Notes: generated from the sequence alone by a model not told the origin. A stretch of 64,000 bases of DNA from DATKPE01 sp035524335 (GCA_035524335.1 DATKPE010000047.1:75096-139095); one strand, 5' to 3'; shown: positions 7,952 through 17,009, numbered from the stretch's first letter. Numbers and translations are program-made.

Positions 7952-8925
7952 ACCAGTCGATTATCAAGGGAAAAGAAGTCATCCGCATAGAAGCCGATGC
8001 TGTGGCGGCGCTCGAAGAACGCATCGGAGCGGAATTTTCGGATGCCGTCGAACTGATCTGCCGGTGTACCGGCAGGGTCGTCATCGCCGGCATGGGAAAA
8101 TCGGGCATCGTTGCACGCAAGATTGTCGCCACGCTGAATTCCACCGGCACGCCCTCCCTCTTCCTCCATCCGTCCGACGCACTCCACGGCGATCTCGGGA
8201 TGGTGCGGAAGGAAGACGTGGTCATTTTCATCTCCAAGAGCGGCGATACCATTGAGCTGAACACGCTCGTCCCGATGCTCAAACGGATCGGCGTGCCGAT
8301 CATCGGCATGCTCGGATCGCTGACCTCCAAACTCTCGTCCGCGGCGGATATCGTGCTGGACGTGAGCGTCCGCACGGAAGCGTGCCCGTACGATCTGGCC
8401 CCGACCTCCTCCACCACCGCCACCCTAGCGCTCGGCGATGCGCTCGCCATGGCGCTTCTGGAACGGAAAAAATTCACCGAAGAGGATTTTGCCCTCTACC
8501 ATCCCGGCGGAAATCTCGGCAAACGGCTCCTCCTGCGGGTGGGCGAGCTGATGACCACCGGCGACGCGGTTCCGAAGGTCCAGAAATCGATCCCGCTCAG
8601 GGATGCGATACTCGAGATGACATCGAAACGGCTCGGCGCGACCTGTGTCGTCGATGCGTCCGGGAGACTTGCCGGCATCATCACCGATGGCGATCTCCGG
8701 CGGCTCCTGCAGACGACAACCGATGTGACCGGCATTACCGCGGAAATGGCGATGACGCGGCATCCGAAGACCATCAGCCGCGACCTCCTTGCCGCCGTCG
8801 CCCTGCAGGAGATGGAAGCGCACAATATTACCCAGCTGATCGTGGTTGACCGGGAGCAGAAACCGGTTGGAATGCTCCATATCCATGAACTGGTCAAGGC
8901 CGGTCTCGGGGGAGAGAATCAATAG
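7948..8925 (+). CDS. kdsD: D-arabinose 5-phosphate isomerase (KpsF/GutQ/KdsD family)
   Basis: This enzyme converts ribulose 5-phosphate to arabinose 5-phosphate, the KdsA substrate. The 325-residue protein has an N-terminal SIS domain (GRVVIAGMGKSGIVARK near residue 45; SLFLHPSDALHGDLGM near 75; SKSGDTIELNTL near 100) followed by the conserved FALYHPGGNLGKRLLLRV linker and two CBS domains (about residues 205-325). Domain order and length match KdsD. It overlaps the unknown gene by ATGA and is followed after one base by lptC. All precursor steps for Kdo 8-P and its dephosphorylation are therefore in one operon. Confidence 0.95.
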   Translation: MNQSIIKGKEVIRIEADAVAALEERIGAEFSDAVELICRCTGRVVIAGMGKSGIVARKIVATLNSTGTPSLFLHPSDALHGDLGMVRKEDVVIFISKSGDTIELNTLVPMLKRIGVPIIGMLGSLTSKLSSAADIVLDVSVRTEACPYDLAPTSSTTATLALGDALAMALLERKKFTEEDFALYHPGGNLGKRLLLRVGELMTTGDAVPKVQKSIPLRDAILEMTSKRLGATCVVDASGRLAGIITDGDLRRLLQTTTDVTGITAEMAMTRHPKTISRDLLAAVALQEMEAHNITQLIVVDREQKPVGMLHIHELVKAGLGGENQ

Positions 8926-8926
8926 G

Positions 8927-9511
8927 ATGTTCTCCCGTGTCGCCCGCAGGCGCCGGCTCCCCGGCCTTCTGCGCATCCCCGCCGCCGGGGCTGTAATCCT
9001 TACCGCCATCCTTCTGCTGGCCTCGTGCTCCGAGGAAAAGATCAAACCGGCGATCGTCTCGGGGGTCGGGCAGGATCTTCCGAGCCAGGAGAGCTGGAAC
9101 GCAAAGATCGTCTTCACCGATTCCGGACGCCTCACGGGCATTCTTCACGCGGGGCATATTGCGATGTTCGAACTCCGCAAATTCACCCTCCTCGATTCCG
9201 GCATCACCGTCGACTTTTACGATCAACAGCAGAGGCATACATCCGTACTGACGGCGAAAAGAGGGCGGGTGAACGACATCAATCATGATTTCGAGGCCCA
9301 TCAGAATGTTGTCGTCGTCTCTGACAGCGGAACCGTCCTCCGGACGGAAGACCTCTACTGGAGCAACCGCGCACAGAAGATCAATACGCCGGCATTTGTC
9401 GACATCACCTCGCCGACTGAACATATCCAGGGCCACGGCCTCGAATCGGACCAGAGTCTGAAGCATTACACCATCCTCAAGGTCACCGGACAATCGACAC
9501 CCCATGAATAG
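8927..9511 (+). CDS. lptC: LPS export protein LptC-like lipoprotein
   Basis: LptC accepts LPS from the inner-membrane LptB2FG complex and passes it to LptA. The 194-residue product has an N-terminal hydrophobic segment ending in ILLLASC, a lipobox, so it is likely a lipoprotein rather than a simple single-pass protein. The rest is a beta-rich region (KIVFTDSGRLTGILHAGHI, TSVLTAKRGRVNDINHDFEAHQNVVVVSDSGTVLRTEDLYW), the repeated pattern of the LptA/LptC beta-jellyroll. The ATG 8927 lies one base past the kdsD stop, and the stop overlaps the next gene by 8 bases. Identification rests on fold pattern and position. Confidence 0.85.
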   Translation: MFSRVARRRRLPGLLRIPAAGAVILTAILLLASCSEEKIKPAIVSGVGQDLPSQESWNAKIVFTDSGRLTGILHAGHIAMFELRKFTLLDSGITVDFYDQQQRHTSVLTAKRGRVNDINHDFEAHQNVVVVSDSGTVLRTEDLYWSNRAQKINTPAFVDITSPTEHIQGHGLESDQSLKHYTILKVTGQSTPHE

Positions 9512-10805
9512 ACGCTCCTTCAGTTTCCTCCTTCCGGTCCTCACTGCCGCGGTTGTTCTGTCGGGCGGGAACGGCCTCCGGGCGCAGGAAGCCGAGACTC
9601 CGGTCATCCTCAATCATGCCGACAGTCTGGTCGGCTCGGAAGTCGCGGGCGAACAGGTCAAGGAGCTGATCGGCAATGTCCGCTTTACTCAGGGACGGGT
9701 GGTGGTTTCGTGCAGGAAAGCGGTGCAGTACCTGGTCAGCAAAAAAATAAGTCTTGAGGGGGAGGTCGAGGTTCTCGACAGCACCATGCGGATGGTGGGA
9801 GATCACGGCATGTATTACAGCGCCGAGCGGACCGCCGAGGCGTTCGACCGCGTGATGGTGGAGGACGGCCAGACCATCCTGAAATCCGGGTACGGCAAAT
9901 ATTTTGCGAAGGACAAACGCGCGTTCTTCACCACGAACGTGCACGTCGAGGATTCGAGCTCCATTCTCACCTCCGACAGCCTGATCTATTTCCGGGAGGA
10001 TCAACATTCCATCGCCATGGGACGCGTCGCCATCCAGAACCCCGCGAACCGGATGACGATCTACGGGGGACATTTTGAGAACTACAAACGGCGGAAGACG
10101 AGCCGCATGACCGTATCACCCAGGCTTGTCCAGGTCGATACGGCAGGGGGACGTGCCGATACCCTCACCGTCACCAGCCTCGAGATGGTCTCGGTCGAGG
10201 ATACGATCGAACAGCTTCATGCCATCGACAGTGTCCGTATCCGCCGCCGGGAGCTGGAAGCGGTTGCCGGGACGGCGCAGTTCTTCACGAAGCTCGACAG
10301 CATCGTGCTCCGGCGAACGCCGTTTATCTGGTACCGGAGCGACAGCGGGGAGGTCAACCAGCTCTCCGGCGATTCGGTCTTTCTTCATCTGAAAAAAAGG
10401 AAACTGGAACGGATTTATGTGCGCGGCAACGCCCATGCCATCGCGCAGGTCGATTCCTCCTGGCCCAACCGCTATAACCAGATGATCGGTCAGCAGATCG
10501 TGATGAAATTCGCCGACAACAAACCGACCGAAATCGACGTTCATAAAACCGCCATCAGTCTCTATTATCTCTTCGACGGCAGGAAACCGAACGGGGCGAA
10601 CCGGACGTCGGGGGATGAGGTGATCATCTATTTCCGGAGCGGAAAACTTGACCGGCTGAAAGTCGTCGCCGGCGTCGAAGGACAGTATTTCCCCGAACGG
10701 ATGATCCGGAAGCGGGAAACGGAGTATAATCTTCCGGGTTTCGTCTGGCGGGCGCCCGAGGACCTGTTCCGTTACCGCCGTCCTCCGTCGGGAGACGTCA
10801 AATGA
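9504..10805 (+). CDS. Large OstA/LptA-like periplasmic protein
   Basis: This 433-residue protein has a signal peptide (MNRRSFSFLLPVLTAAVVLSGGNGLRAQ) and then repeated OstA-type beta segments (VRFTQGRVVVSCRKAVQYLVSKKISLEGEVEV; VHVEDSSSILTSDSLIYF; VRGNAHAIAQ). It is more than twice as long as proteobacterial LptA (about 185 residues), so it may span more of the periplasmic bridge or combine two OstA units. It overlaps lptC by 8 bases and lies 37 bases before lptB, so a role as the LPS bridge is well supported by context. No lptD, lptF or lptG is visible in the window. Confidence 0.85.
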   Translation: MNRRSFSFLLPVLTAAVVLSGGNGLRAQEAETPVILNHADSLVGSEVAGEQVKELIGNVRFTQGRVVVSCRKAVQYLVSKKISLEGEVEVLDSTMRMVGDHGMYYSAERTAEAFDRVMVEDGQTILKSGYGKYFAKDKRAFFTTNVHVEDSSSILTSDSLIYFREDQHSIAMGRVAIQNPANRMTIYGGHFENYKRRKTSRMTVSPRLVQVDTAGGRADTLTVTSLEMVSVEDTIEQLHAIDSVRIRRRELEAVAGTAQFFTKLDSIVLRRTPFIWYRSDSGEVNQLSGDSVFLHLKKRKLERIYVRGNAHAIAQVDSSWPNRYNQMIGQQIVMKFADNKPTEIDVHKTAISLYYLFDGRKPNGANRTSGDEVIIYFRSGKLDRLKVVAGVEGQYFPERMIRKRETEYNLPGFVWRAPEDLFRYRRPPSGDVK

Positions 10806-10808
10806 CTG

Positions 10809-10837
10809 TTGTGTCTTATCGCGGTTTTTTCTATCAT
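10809..10837 (+). promoter_or_regulatory. Possible internal promoter before lptB
   Basis: TTGTGT at 10809-10814, a 17-base spacer, TATCAT at 10832-10837, then 5 bases to the lptB ATG. The gap is slightly short for a leaderless start, so this is weaker than the other promoter calls. Confidence 0.3.
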
Positions 10838-10842
10838 CAGGC

Positions 10843-11628
10843 ATGCCGGACGACAATCCGCTGAACGGAATACAGACGCCCGCCGGGGATCAACTTTCCA
10901 CCCTCAGGGCCGAGGGACTCTGCAAGCGCTACCGGAAACGGTATGTCGTCAGCAATGTCGACATCGAAGTCCGCCAGCGTGAAGTGGTCGGTCTGCTCGG
11001 ACCGAACGGCGCGGGAAAAACGACCACCTTCTATATCGTCGTCGGCATGATCCGTCCCAACGACGGCAGGGTCTTTTTCGATCAGTATGATATCACCCGC
11101 CGGCCGATGTACCGCCGCGCGCGCATGGGGATCGGCTACCTTTCGCAGGAAGCATCCATCTTCCGGAAGATGACCGTCCGCGACAATATCCTCGCCGTTC
11201 TTGAGACGATGGACTATACCCGCGCGGAACGGGCGGAACGGTGCGACCGGCTGATGGAGGATTTTGGCATCAGTCACATCGCGAACAACAGGGGATATAT
11301 GCTTTCGGGCGGGGAACGGCGGCGGACGGAAATCGCGCGCGCCCTCGCCACGAATCCGAAATTCATCCTTCTCGACGAACCGTTTGCCGGTATCGACCCT
11401 ATCGCCGTCGAGGATATCATGCGGATCGTCCACGATCTCAAAAACCGGCAGATCGGCGTCCTCGTGACCGACCACAACGTGCACGAAACGCTTTCCATTA
11501 CCGACAGGTCGTATCTCCTGTTCGAGGGAAAAATCATCAAGTCCGGCTCGGCGGAGATGCTTGCGAACGATGAGGAGGCCCGGAGACTCTACCTCGGGGA
11601 GAATTTCAAACTCGACCGGTATGAATGA
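10843..11628 (+). CDS. lptB: LPS export ABC transporter ATP-binding protein
   Basis: LptB powers LPS extraction from the inner membrane together with LptF and LptG. The 261-residue protein has Walker A GPNGAGKTTTFY near residue 65, signature LSGGERRRTEIARALA near 150, Walker B FILLDEPFAGIDP near 175 and the switch histidine in VTDHNVHETLSI. The FAGIDPIAVEDI sequence is typical of LptB. An extra N-terminal stretch of about 20 residues precedes the ATPase core. Last gene of the kdsA operon; the next gene is convergent, 92 bases away. Confidence 0.95.
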   Translation: MPDDNPLNGIQTPAGDQLSTLRAEGLCKRYRKRYVVSNVDIEVRQREVVGLLGPNGAGKTTTFYIVVGMIRPNDGRVFFDQYDITRRPMYRRARMGIGYLSQEASIFRKMTVRDNILAVLETMDYTRAERAERCDRLMEDFGISHIANNRGYMLSGGERRRTEIARALATNPKFILLDEPFAGIDPIAVEDIMRIVHDLKNRQIGVLVTDHNVHETLSITDRSYLLFEGKIIKSGSAEMLANDEEARRLYLGENFKLDRYE

Positions 11629-11720
11629 CCGGAGCGGAGAGGGCGCGGACATCCTTCAGGAGTCCGTGCTTCTTCGTCGACAGATCGGGAGGATGTAAGG
11701 AGGGGTTCGGGAAGGAGACA

Positions 11721-12854
11721 TCAGGGAGTCGGGGGCCAGATCCGGGATCCGTCCCTTCCGATATACCCCGCATGACCGCCGGCGGTTACCCGCGCACAGC
11801 CATGCCAGAACTGTTCGGCGATGTCGAATTTTGGTTCGATGACGATCCGGCCGGTCAGATCGCAGTAACCCCAGAGGGAACCTATGGCAACGGGCGCGAG
11901 ACCTTCCGAAAAGGGGAGAACATTGTCGAACCTGGGGGGAATCACCAGAGAATCCGCATGGTTGATGAAACCGACGCTCGAATTTACCACGACGTACGCC
12001 AATCCATCCGAAAACGTGCCGGCGCCGGCATAGCGCGGAGGTATGACCTGCTCTCCCCTGCGGTTGATATACCCCCAGCCTGAGCCGATGCGGACGCAGG
12101 CGAGGCCTTCCGAAAAAAGAAATGCCTGATCGAAGGAAGCCGGGATCACCACCGTTCCCGTCGTGTCGATGTACCCTCGTTTGTTATTCACGCCGACCGG
12201 GGCGAGTCCCTCGGAGAAATCGCCTGCAGACTGGAAAACCGGCGGGCTGATCATGCGGCCGTTCATGTCGATATACGAATAGGTCGTAATGACCGCCATG
12301 AAGACCCGCTTCACGAATTTCACCCAGGCGAACCCTTCGTGGAAATCGCCGACGTCGTGGAATGCCGGCCTGATCATCGTCACGCCCCGCTTATCGATGA
12401 ATCCCCATTTCGGATCCTCGAAGACGCCGCTCCGGTCCTTGACGGCTGCGAGCTCGCAGGAAAATCCGCGGGCGTCGGAGAAATCGGGTTCGAGGACGAG
12501 CTCACCCGTCTTATTGATGTAACCCCTCCCGGTGCGGCTGTATTTGCCGTTGACCATGTAGTCGCCCCAGGTCACAATCGCGCGGGCGTCCGAAAAACCG
12601 TCCCCCTGATCGAACTGCGGCGCGATCACGACCCTGCCGGTGGAATCGATATATCCGATTTTACCGTCGACGCTCACCGGATAATAAATCACGGGAGGTT
12701 CGGGGGGAATGGGTCTGTAGTCCGGAGGGGCGCTTGAACAGCCGGAGATCAGAAGCGAGGCAATTAATGCAGGAAGTAAAAATGACGGAAAGACCGGGGA
12801 GGTGCGTCGGATCGCGCGGGGACCGATGTGCCGGCTGTCCGTTTCAGAATCCAT
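11721..12854 (-). CDS. WG-repeat lipoprotein
   Basis: This 377-residue protein starts at ATG 12854 with a hydrophobic segment ending LLISGCSSAPP, a lipobox. The remainder is about nine WG-type repeats, each of the form W/xGYIDxxGxxVIxPxFDxxxxFSEGLAxV; the first begins GKIGYIDSTGRVVI and the last is AGYIGRDGSRIW. WG repeats form surface-exposed beta-rich structures; the function of such lipoproteins is generally unknown. Its start lies 11 bases inside the end of the DinB-like gene, so the two are coupled. A longer upstream open frame is rejected because the lipoprotein signal begins at this ATG. Confidence 0.88.
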   Translation of the reverse strand: MDSETDSRHIGPRAIRRTSPVFPSFLLPALIASLLISGCSSAPPDYRPIPPEPPVIYYPVSVDGKIGYIDSTGRVVIAPQFDQGDGFSDARAIVTWGDYMVNGKYSRTGRGYINKTGELVLEPDFSDARGFSCELAAVKDRSGVFEDPKWGFIDKRGVTMIRPAFHDVGDFHEGFAWVKFVKRVFMAVITTYSYIDMNGRMISPPVFQSAGDFSEGLAPVGVNNKRGYIDTTGTVVIPASFDQAFLFSEGLACVRIGSGWGYINRRGEQVIPPRYAGAGTFSDGLAYVVVNSSVGFINHADSLVIPPRFDNVLPFSEGLAPVAIGSLWGYCDLTGRIVIEPKFDIAEQFWHGCARVTAGGHAGYIGRDGSRIWPPTP

Positions 12855-13365
12855 TGCGTCTGCGGCACTCGGTGATCTGTGCAGTGTGGTGCCTGCCATG
12901 CCAGGCATAGAGCTGGAGAACCCAGGAGAGTTCCCGCGTGCCGTACTCCGGATGCCGGAACGTCCTGGAAAAATCGGCCGGTGAGAGGGAGGACAGAAGC
13001 ATGGTCCATCGTTCGTGGAGCGCAGAAATGAGCACAAGGGAAGTTTCCACCGGTGCCCGCCGCGCATCGGGCGTCTCCGCCCAGAGATTTTCATGATAGG
13101 GCTTGATTGTCGGCGACTCTTCCGTGACGGCCAGTTTGCACCTGCCGTAGGCCTGCATATGACTGTCGGCGACATGATGGACAACCTGCCTCAGCGTCCA
13201 TCCTCCTTCGCGGTAATGCGTTTCGAGCTGTTGATCGGTCAGGCCGCGGACGGCCTCGCGGAGTAATCCGGGTGCGTCGGCAATTTCGCGGATCAGGGCG
13301 GTGCGATCGGGTGAGGAAACCGGCTCAAATTTGCCGACGGGGTACCGGGGATCGGTGGAGTTCAT
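12844..13365 (-). CDS. DinB/YfiT-family protein, bacillithiol S-transferase-like
   Basis: This 173-residue four-helix-bundle protein matches the YfiT/BstA branch of the DinB superfamily: YPVGKF at the start, YREGGWTLRQVVHHVADSHM near residue 50, TIKPY near 86, and LYAWHGRHHTAQI near the end. The histidines in HHVADSH and HGRHH are the predicted metal ligands. In Firmicutes the relative BstA joins bacillithiol to electrophiles; a similar detoxifying transfer is plausible here but the thiol used is not shown. It has its own promoter at 13389-13417 and its end overlaps the WG-repeat gene. Confidence 0.85.
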   Translation of the reverse strand: MNSTDPRYPVGKFEPVSSPDRTALIREIADAPGLLREAVRGLTDQQLETHYREGGWTLRQVVHHVADSHMQAYGRCKLAVTEESPTIKPYHENLWAETPDARRAPVETSLVLISALHERWTMLLSSLSPADFSRTFRHPEYGTRELSWVLQLYAWHGRHHTAQITECRRRNGF

Positions 13366-13388
13366 GGGAAATCAGTGCGATAATAGGA

Positions 13389-13417
13389 AATATAACTCTC
13401 CGGGAGGAGAGAAACAA
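13389..13417 (-). promoter_or_regulatory. Predicted promoter for the DinB-WG gene pair
   Basis: Minus strand: TTGTTT at 13417-13412, a 17-base spacer, TATATT at 13394-13389, and 23 bases to the ATG at 13365. It sits in the 67-base gap after the permease gene. Confidence 0.5.
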
Positions 13418-13432
13418 CCTGTTCGGCGGATT

Positions 13433-14674
13433 TTATTCGTACCGGAGTGAATCGACGGGGTCGACGGAGGAAGCCCGGCGGGCGGGAAACAGTCCGGCCA
13501 TGATGCCGATGCAGGTCAGGATCCCGGTTGTGAGCAGCATGGTCGCGACCGAGAGAACCGGTTTGCCGAGGAATTGCATCACGTCGCTGTCCGACGGGAA
13601 GAGATGAACGATCGCCACGACCGCCCAGGAGAAGAGCATGCCGATCGATCCGCCAATGAGCGCGATGAACAGCGCCTCGAAGAGGAACTGGATGAGGATG
13701 TAACTCCGCCGTGCCCCGACGGCGAGCTTGATGCCGATCTCCCGCGTCCGCTCCTTGACGATCGCGTACATGACGTTTGCGACTCCCACGCCTGCCGTCA
13801 GCAGGGTGAGAAAACCGACGGAGAAGAGAAAAATGGCGACGCCCATGGAGATCTGACGGTTGATCTTTTCGTTCTCGATGAAATCCCAGATGTAGAGCGT
13901 TCGTTCATCCGTCGGATCGAAATGGTATTTCCGGCTCAGGACGCGGAAAATCTCCTTTTTCAGTTCCTCCTGCTTCGCGGGATCCGACGGGCGTACGACG
14001 ATCGAATTCACGTGTTCGTTCCCGTACATGGTCCGGAAGGTCGCGAAGGGAATGACCGCGCGTTCGTCATCCGGGCCGTTGTTCATGCTGGTCTGGATCT
14101 TTTTCTGGAGGATACCGACGACCGTGAATGGGACATTGTCGACCAGAACGACCTTGCCGATCGGCTCGGCGGGGCCGAACAGCGTCTGCGCCACCACCGG
14201 GCCGAGCACCAGAACACGGCGCTGGAGGATCATGTCCTGCGCGTCGAGGAATCTTCCGCCGCTCATCGGAAACATCCGGCGCATTTCCTCGAACGCCGGA
14301 TTCACCCCCTCGCATTCGGTGTTGGTGGAATTTTTCCCGACGGTCAGCTGGACGCCTCTGCTGTACTGCGGACTGATCATGCTGATCATCGGGATCGCCT
14401 GCTGGAGCATGGTCACGTCCTCTTCCACCATCCGGATCTTGCGGCCTTTGGGCATGCCTTCATACTGCTTGCCGGTTTCCCCGCCGTAGAGGATCATGAT
14501 CCGATCCCCGGCGTTCAGGAGACCGTTTTCCATCTGGGTGCCGAGACCTTCCCCGAAGGCCAGGAGAAGAACAACGGCCACCGTTCCCCACGTGACCGCG
14601 ACGATGGTGAGGATCGTTCTCGTCCTGTTGATCCGGATATCCTGAAGAAATTCCTTGATGAGCTCGGTCCACAT
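13433..14674 (-). CDS. MacB-like ABC transporter permease (second of a pair)
   Basis: This 413-residue protein has the MacB/FtsX type VII layout: one N-terminal membrane helix (TRTILTIVAVTWGTVAVVLLLAFGEG), a large periplasmic domain (about residues 45-285), and three C-terminal helices with VANVMYAIVKERTREIGIKLAVGARR and the terminal PARRASSVDPVDSLRYE. Such permeases do not carry substrate through the membrane but transmit force to the periplasm. It starts 4 bases after the partner permease gene. No ATPase gene is adjacent, unlike the similar cluster at 33.9-39.8 kb. Confidence 0.9.
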   Translation of the reverse strand: MWTELIKEFLQDIRINRTRTILTIVAVTWGTVAVVLLLAFGEGLGTQMENGLLNAGDRIMILYGGETGKQYEGMPKGRKIRMVEEDVTMLQQAIPMISMISPQYSRGVQLTVGKNSTNTECEGVNPAFEEMRRMFPMSGGRFLDAQDMILQRRVLVLGPVVAQTLFGPAEPIGKVVLVDNVPFTVVGILQKKIQTSMNNGPDDERAVIPFATFRTMYGNEHVNSIVVRPSDPAKQEELKKEIFRVLSRKYHFDPTDERTLYIWDFIENEKINRQISMGVAIFLFSVGFLTLLTAGVGVANVMYAIVKERTREIGIKLAVGARRSYILIQFLFEALFIALIGGSIGMLFSWAVVAIVHLFPSDSDVMQFLGKPVLSVATMLLTTGILTCIGIMAGLFPARRASSVDPVDSLRYE

Positions 14675-14678
14675 GGGG

Positions 14679-15914
14679 TCAGGTCCTCAGACAGTCGACG
14701 ATGTCCAGGTTCGCCGCGCGCTTTGCCGGCATCAGCCCGGAGGCGAGGGCGACGGCGAGGAGCACGGCGGCGGTCGCGATCGCGACCTCGATGGAGATTT
14801 CCGGTGTACCGACGAATTCCTTGATCGGAATAAACTGCAGGGCCTGGGTGATGCCGACGGCGATGGCGAAGCCGATCGACGATCCGAGAAGAATGATGAA
14901 GAGCGTTTCGGTGAAGAACTGGGTGATGATGGTCGAGCGGCGGGCTCCCACAGCCCGTTTGATGCCGATTTCCCGGATCCGTTCCTGGACGACGATGTAC
15001 ATGATGTTGGCGACGCCGATGCCCCCCACCGCCAGGGTGAAGCTTCCGATGACGCCGAGGAAAATATTGAACGCCAGGAAAAAGTAGAAGATGAACTTGT
15101 CGATTTCGGTGGTATCCCAGAGAAAGATCGCATCGTGGTCGGTCGGATCGAAGCGATATCTGCCGCCGAGCACCGCCCGCACTTCGTCATTCACTTCTTC
15201 CGCTCTCCGCGCATCCCGGGGGGTGTAAATGATGTTGTTGATGTGGCTCGCCCCGAACACCGAGGCGAAGGTGGAGGTGGGAATGAAAACCCTGTCCCGG
15301 TCCTGCCGGTTGTAGGAGGAGTTCTGAATCTTCTTCGTCATGACGCCGACGACGGTGAAGGGGACCTGGCCGATGTAGATGATTTTCCCGACCGGGTCGG
15401 TTTCGCCGAAGAGGAGATCCCTGACGTTATCGCCGATCAGGGTGACGCGCCGCCGGTCGCGGACGTCGAGATCGTCGATGAACCTGCCCCCGGGGGCCGG
15501 ATTGATGTTCCGCATATCGCAGTAGATGGGGCGGACACCGGCGACGCTGCTGTTGATGATATTCGCGCCGACGCGGAGGGGAGTGTCGTGCGAACTGTAT
15601 TCGGGGCTGATCCTGTCGATCTGCGGCACCCGGAGCGCAAGCAGATCGGCGTCGTCCTCGGTGAGGGTGATCCCGCGCCCGACGCCGAATCCCTCGTAGG
15701 CCTTCGTGGTCGACCCCGGGAACATGATGACGATCCGTTCGCCGATGCCGTGCATGCTGATCGCCAGCTGGCGCTTGAAGCCCATCCCGAAAGCAAGGAG
15801 AACGACGATCGCAACGGTTCCCCAGACAATCCCGAAGACCGTCAGCGCCGTGCGGAGCTTCTGAGAGCTCAGGTCGCGGATGAATTCCCGGGTGGTGTTG
15901 ATGATCGTGCGCAT
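14679..15914 (-). CDS. MacB-like ABC transporter permease (first of a pair)
   Basis: This 411-residue protein has the same layout as its neighbour: N-terminal helix (LRTALTVFGIVWGTVAIVVLLAFGMG), a periplasmic MacB core domain with GGRFIDDLDVRDRRRVTLIG, and three C-terminal helices containing VANIMYIVVQERIREIGIKRAVGARR and PAKRAANLDIVDCLRT. With the downstream permease it could form a heterodimer. It begins 3 bases after the adaptor gene, so adaptor and permeases are one operon. Substrate unknown. Confidence 0.9.
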   Translation of the reverse strand: MRTIINTTREFIRDLSSQKLRTALTVFGIVWGTVAIVVLLAFGMGFKRQLAISMHGIGERIVIMFPGSTTKAYEGFGVGRGITLTEDDADLLALRVPQIDRISPEYSSHDTPLRVGANIINSSVAGVRPIYCDMRNINPAPGGRFIDDLDVRDRRRVTLIGDNVRDLLFGETDPVGKIIYIGQVPFTVVGVMTKKIQNSSYNRQDRDRVFIPTSTFASVFGASHINNIIYTPRDARRAEEVNDEVRAVLGGRYRFDPTDHDAIFLWDTTEIDKFIFYFFLAFNIFLGVIGSFTLAVGGIGVANIMYIVVQERIREIGIKRAVGARRSTIITQFFTETLFIILLGSSIGFAIAVGITQALQFIPIKEFVGTPEISIEVAIATAAVLLAVALASGLMPAKRAANLDIVDCLRT

Positions 15915-15917
15915 CGC

Positions 15918-17009
15918 CTATTCAATCTTTTTCACCGGTTTCTCGAGAATTTCGTCGTGTTCGGCGAGGCCCTTGATGACTTCTATATTGATGGCGTCGC
16001 TCAGACCGGTCTTGACATACTTTTCCTCATCCTTCCCCGGACCGAGGGAGATTTTCACAAAGGCGGAATCGTTCCGGAAGGTGACCGCCCGTTCCGGGAT
16101 CATGAGCACGTTGTCCTTCCGCTGGATGATGATGTTCGCGTTGGCGGAATACCCGGCCCGGAGAACGGAATTCTGGGAGGTTGGCACCAGGATTTCAATC
16201 GGAAAGACCGTTGCGTTCTCCTTCTTTTCCGCCTTCAGGGAAATCCTGTGGAGAGTCCCCCGCACGGTGTCGTTCGGTAACGCCCCGACCTTCAGGAGGC
16301 ATTCCATCCCCTCCTTCAGCTTGCCGACGTCGATCTCGTCCACCGTCCCCTTGAAGATCAGCCTTCCCATGTTGGCCATCTTCATCAGAACGGTCCCTTC
16401 CTGGTACGATGTGAGCGGCGTAACCGGATCCCCCACTTCCACCGCCTTGCTCAGCACAAATCCATCGATGGGCGCTTTGACGATCGATTCGATCTCCAGG
16501 TCGTCGAGTTTGATCTTTCCCTCTTCCAGCAGGGCAAGATGTTCGCGGGCGACCTTCAGCTTCAATTCCGTCCCGAGAAACTGGCTCTGAAAATTATCCA
16601 GCTCCTTTGCGGATATCAGCCCTTTCTTCGCCAGCGATTCCTCCCGTACTTTTTCCTTTTTGAGATTGTCGAGATCGTTATCCGCCAGCTGAACCTGACG
16701 CTTCGCGTCGTCCAGTTCCAGCGGCGTCGGATCGGGCTTCACTTCCAGAAGAGGCTGGCCGCTCCGCACGAATGTTCCGGCATCGGCAAAGATGTGCTTT
16801 ACAACGCCCTCGACCTTCGATTTGATCGATATTTCGTTCTCCGGCTCTATCGTCCCTATCGCCAGCGCTTTTTCCGTGATCGTACCCCGGGTGACTTTAA
16901 TCGGAGGCAGGGCTCCGGCATCGGACGTTTTCGATCTCCCGAAGAGCAGGATTGCCACAACGACTATCGCGATGATGATCCCGCTGATGATCAGTATTTT
17001 TTTCTTCAT
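15918..17009 (-). CDS. HlyD/MacA-type periplasmic adaptor subunit
   Basis: This 363-residue membrane-fusion protein starts MKKKILIISGIIIAIVVVAILLFG, a signal anchor, then the first half of a lipoyl/barrel-sandwich domain (GTIEPENEISIKSKVEGVVKHIFADAGTFVRSGQPLLEV), an alpha-hairpin (about residues 90-165), the second half (VKAPIDGFVLSKAVEVGDPV) and beta-barrel domains. It should link the inner-membrane permeases to an outer-membrane channel. The ATG at 17009 is chosen since the anchor helix begins there and a GGAG lies 11 bases upstream. No TolC-type gene is in this cluster. Confidence 0.9.
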   Translation of the reverse strand: MKKKILIISGIIIAIVVVAILLFGRSKTSDAGALPPIKVTRGTITEKALAIGTIEPENEISIKSKVEGVVKHIFADAGTFVRSGQPLLEVKPDPTPLELDDAKRQVQLADNDLDNLKKEKVREESLAKKGLISAKELDNFQSQFLGTELKLKVAREHLALLEEGKIKLDDLEIESIVKAPIDGFVLSKAVEVGDPVTPLTSYQEGTVLMKMANMGRLIFKGTVDEIDVGKLKEGMECLLKVGALPNDTVRGTLHRISLKAEKKENATVFPIEILVPTSQNSVLRAGYSANANIIIQRKDNVLMIPERAVTFRNDSAFVKISLGPGKDEEKYVKTGLSDAINIEVIKGLAEHDEILEKPVKKIE

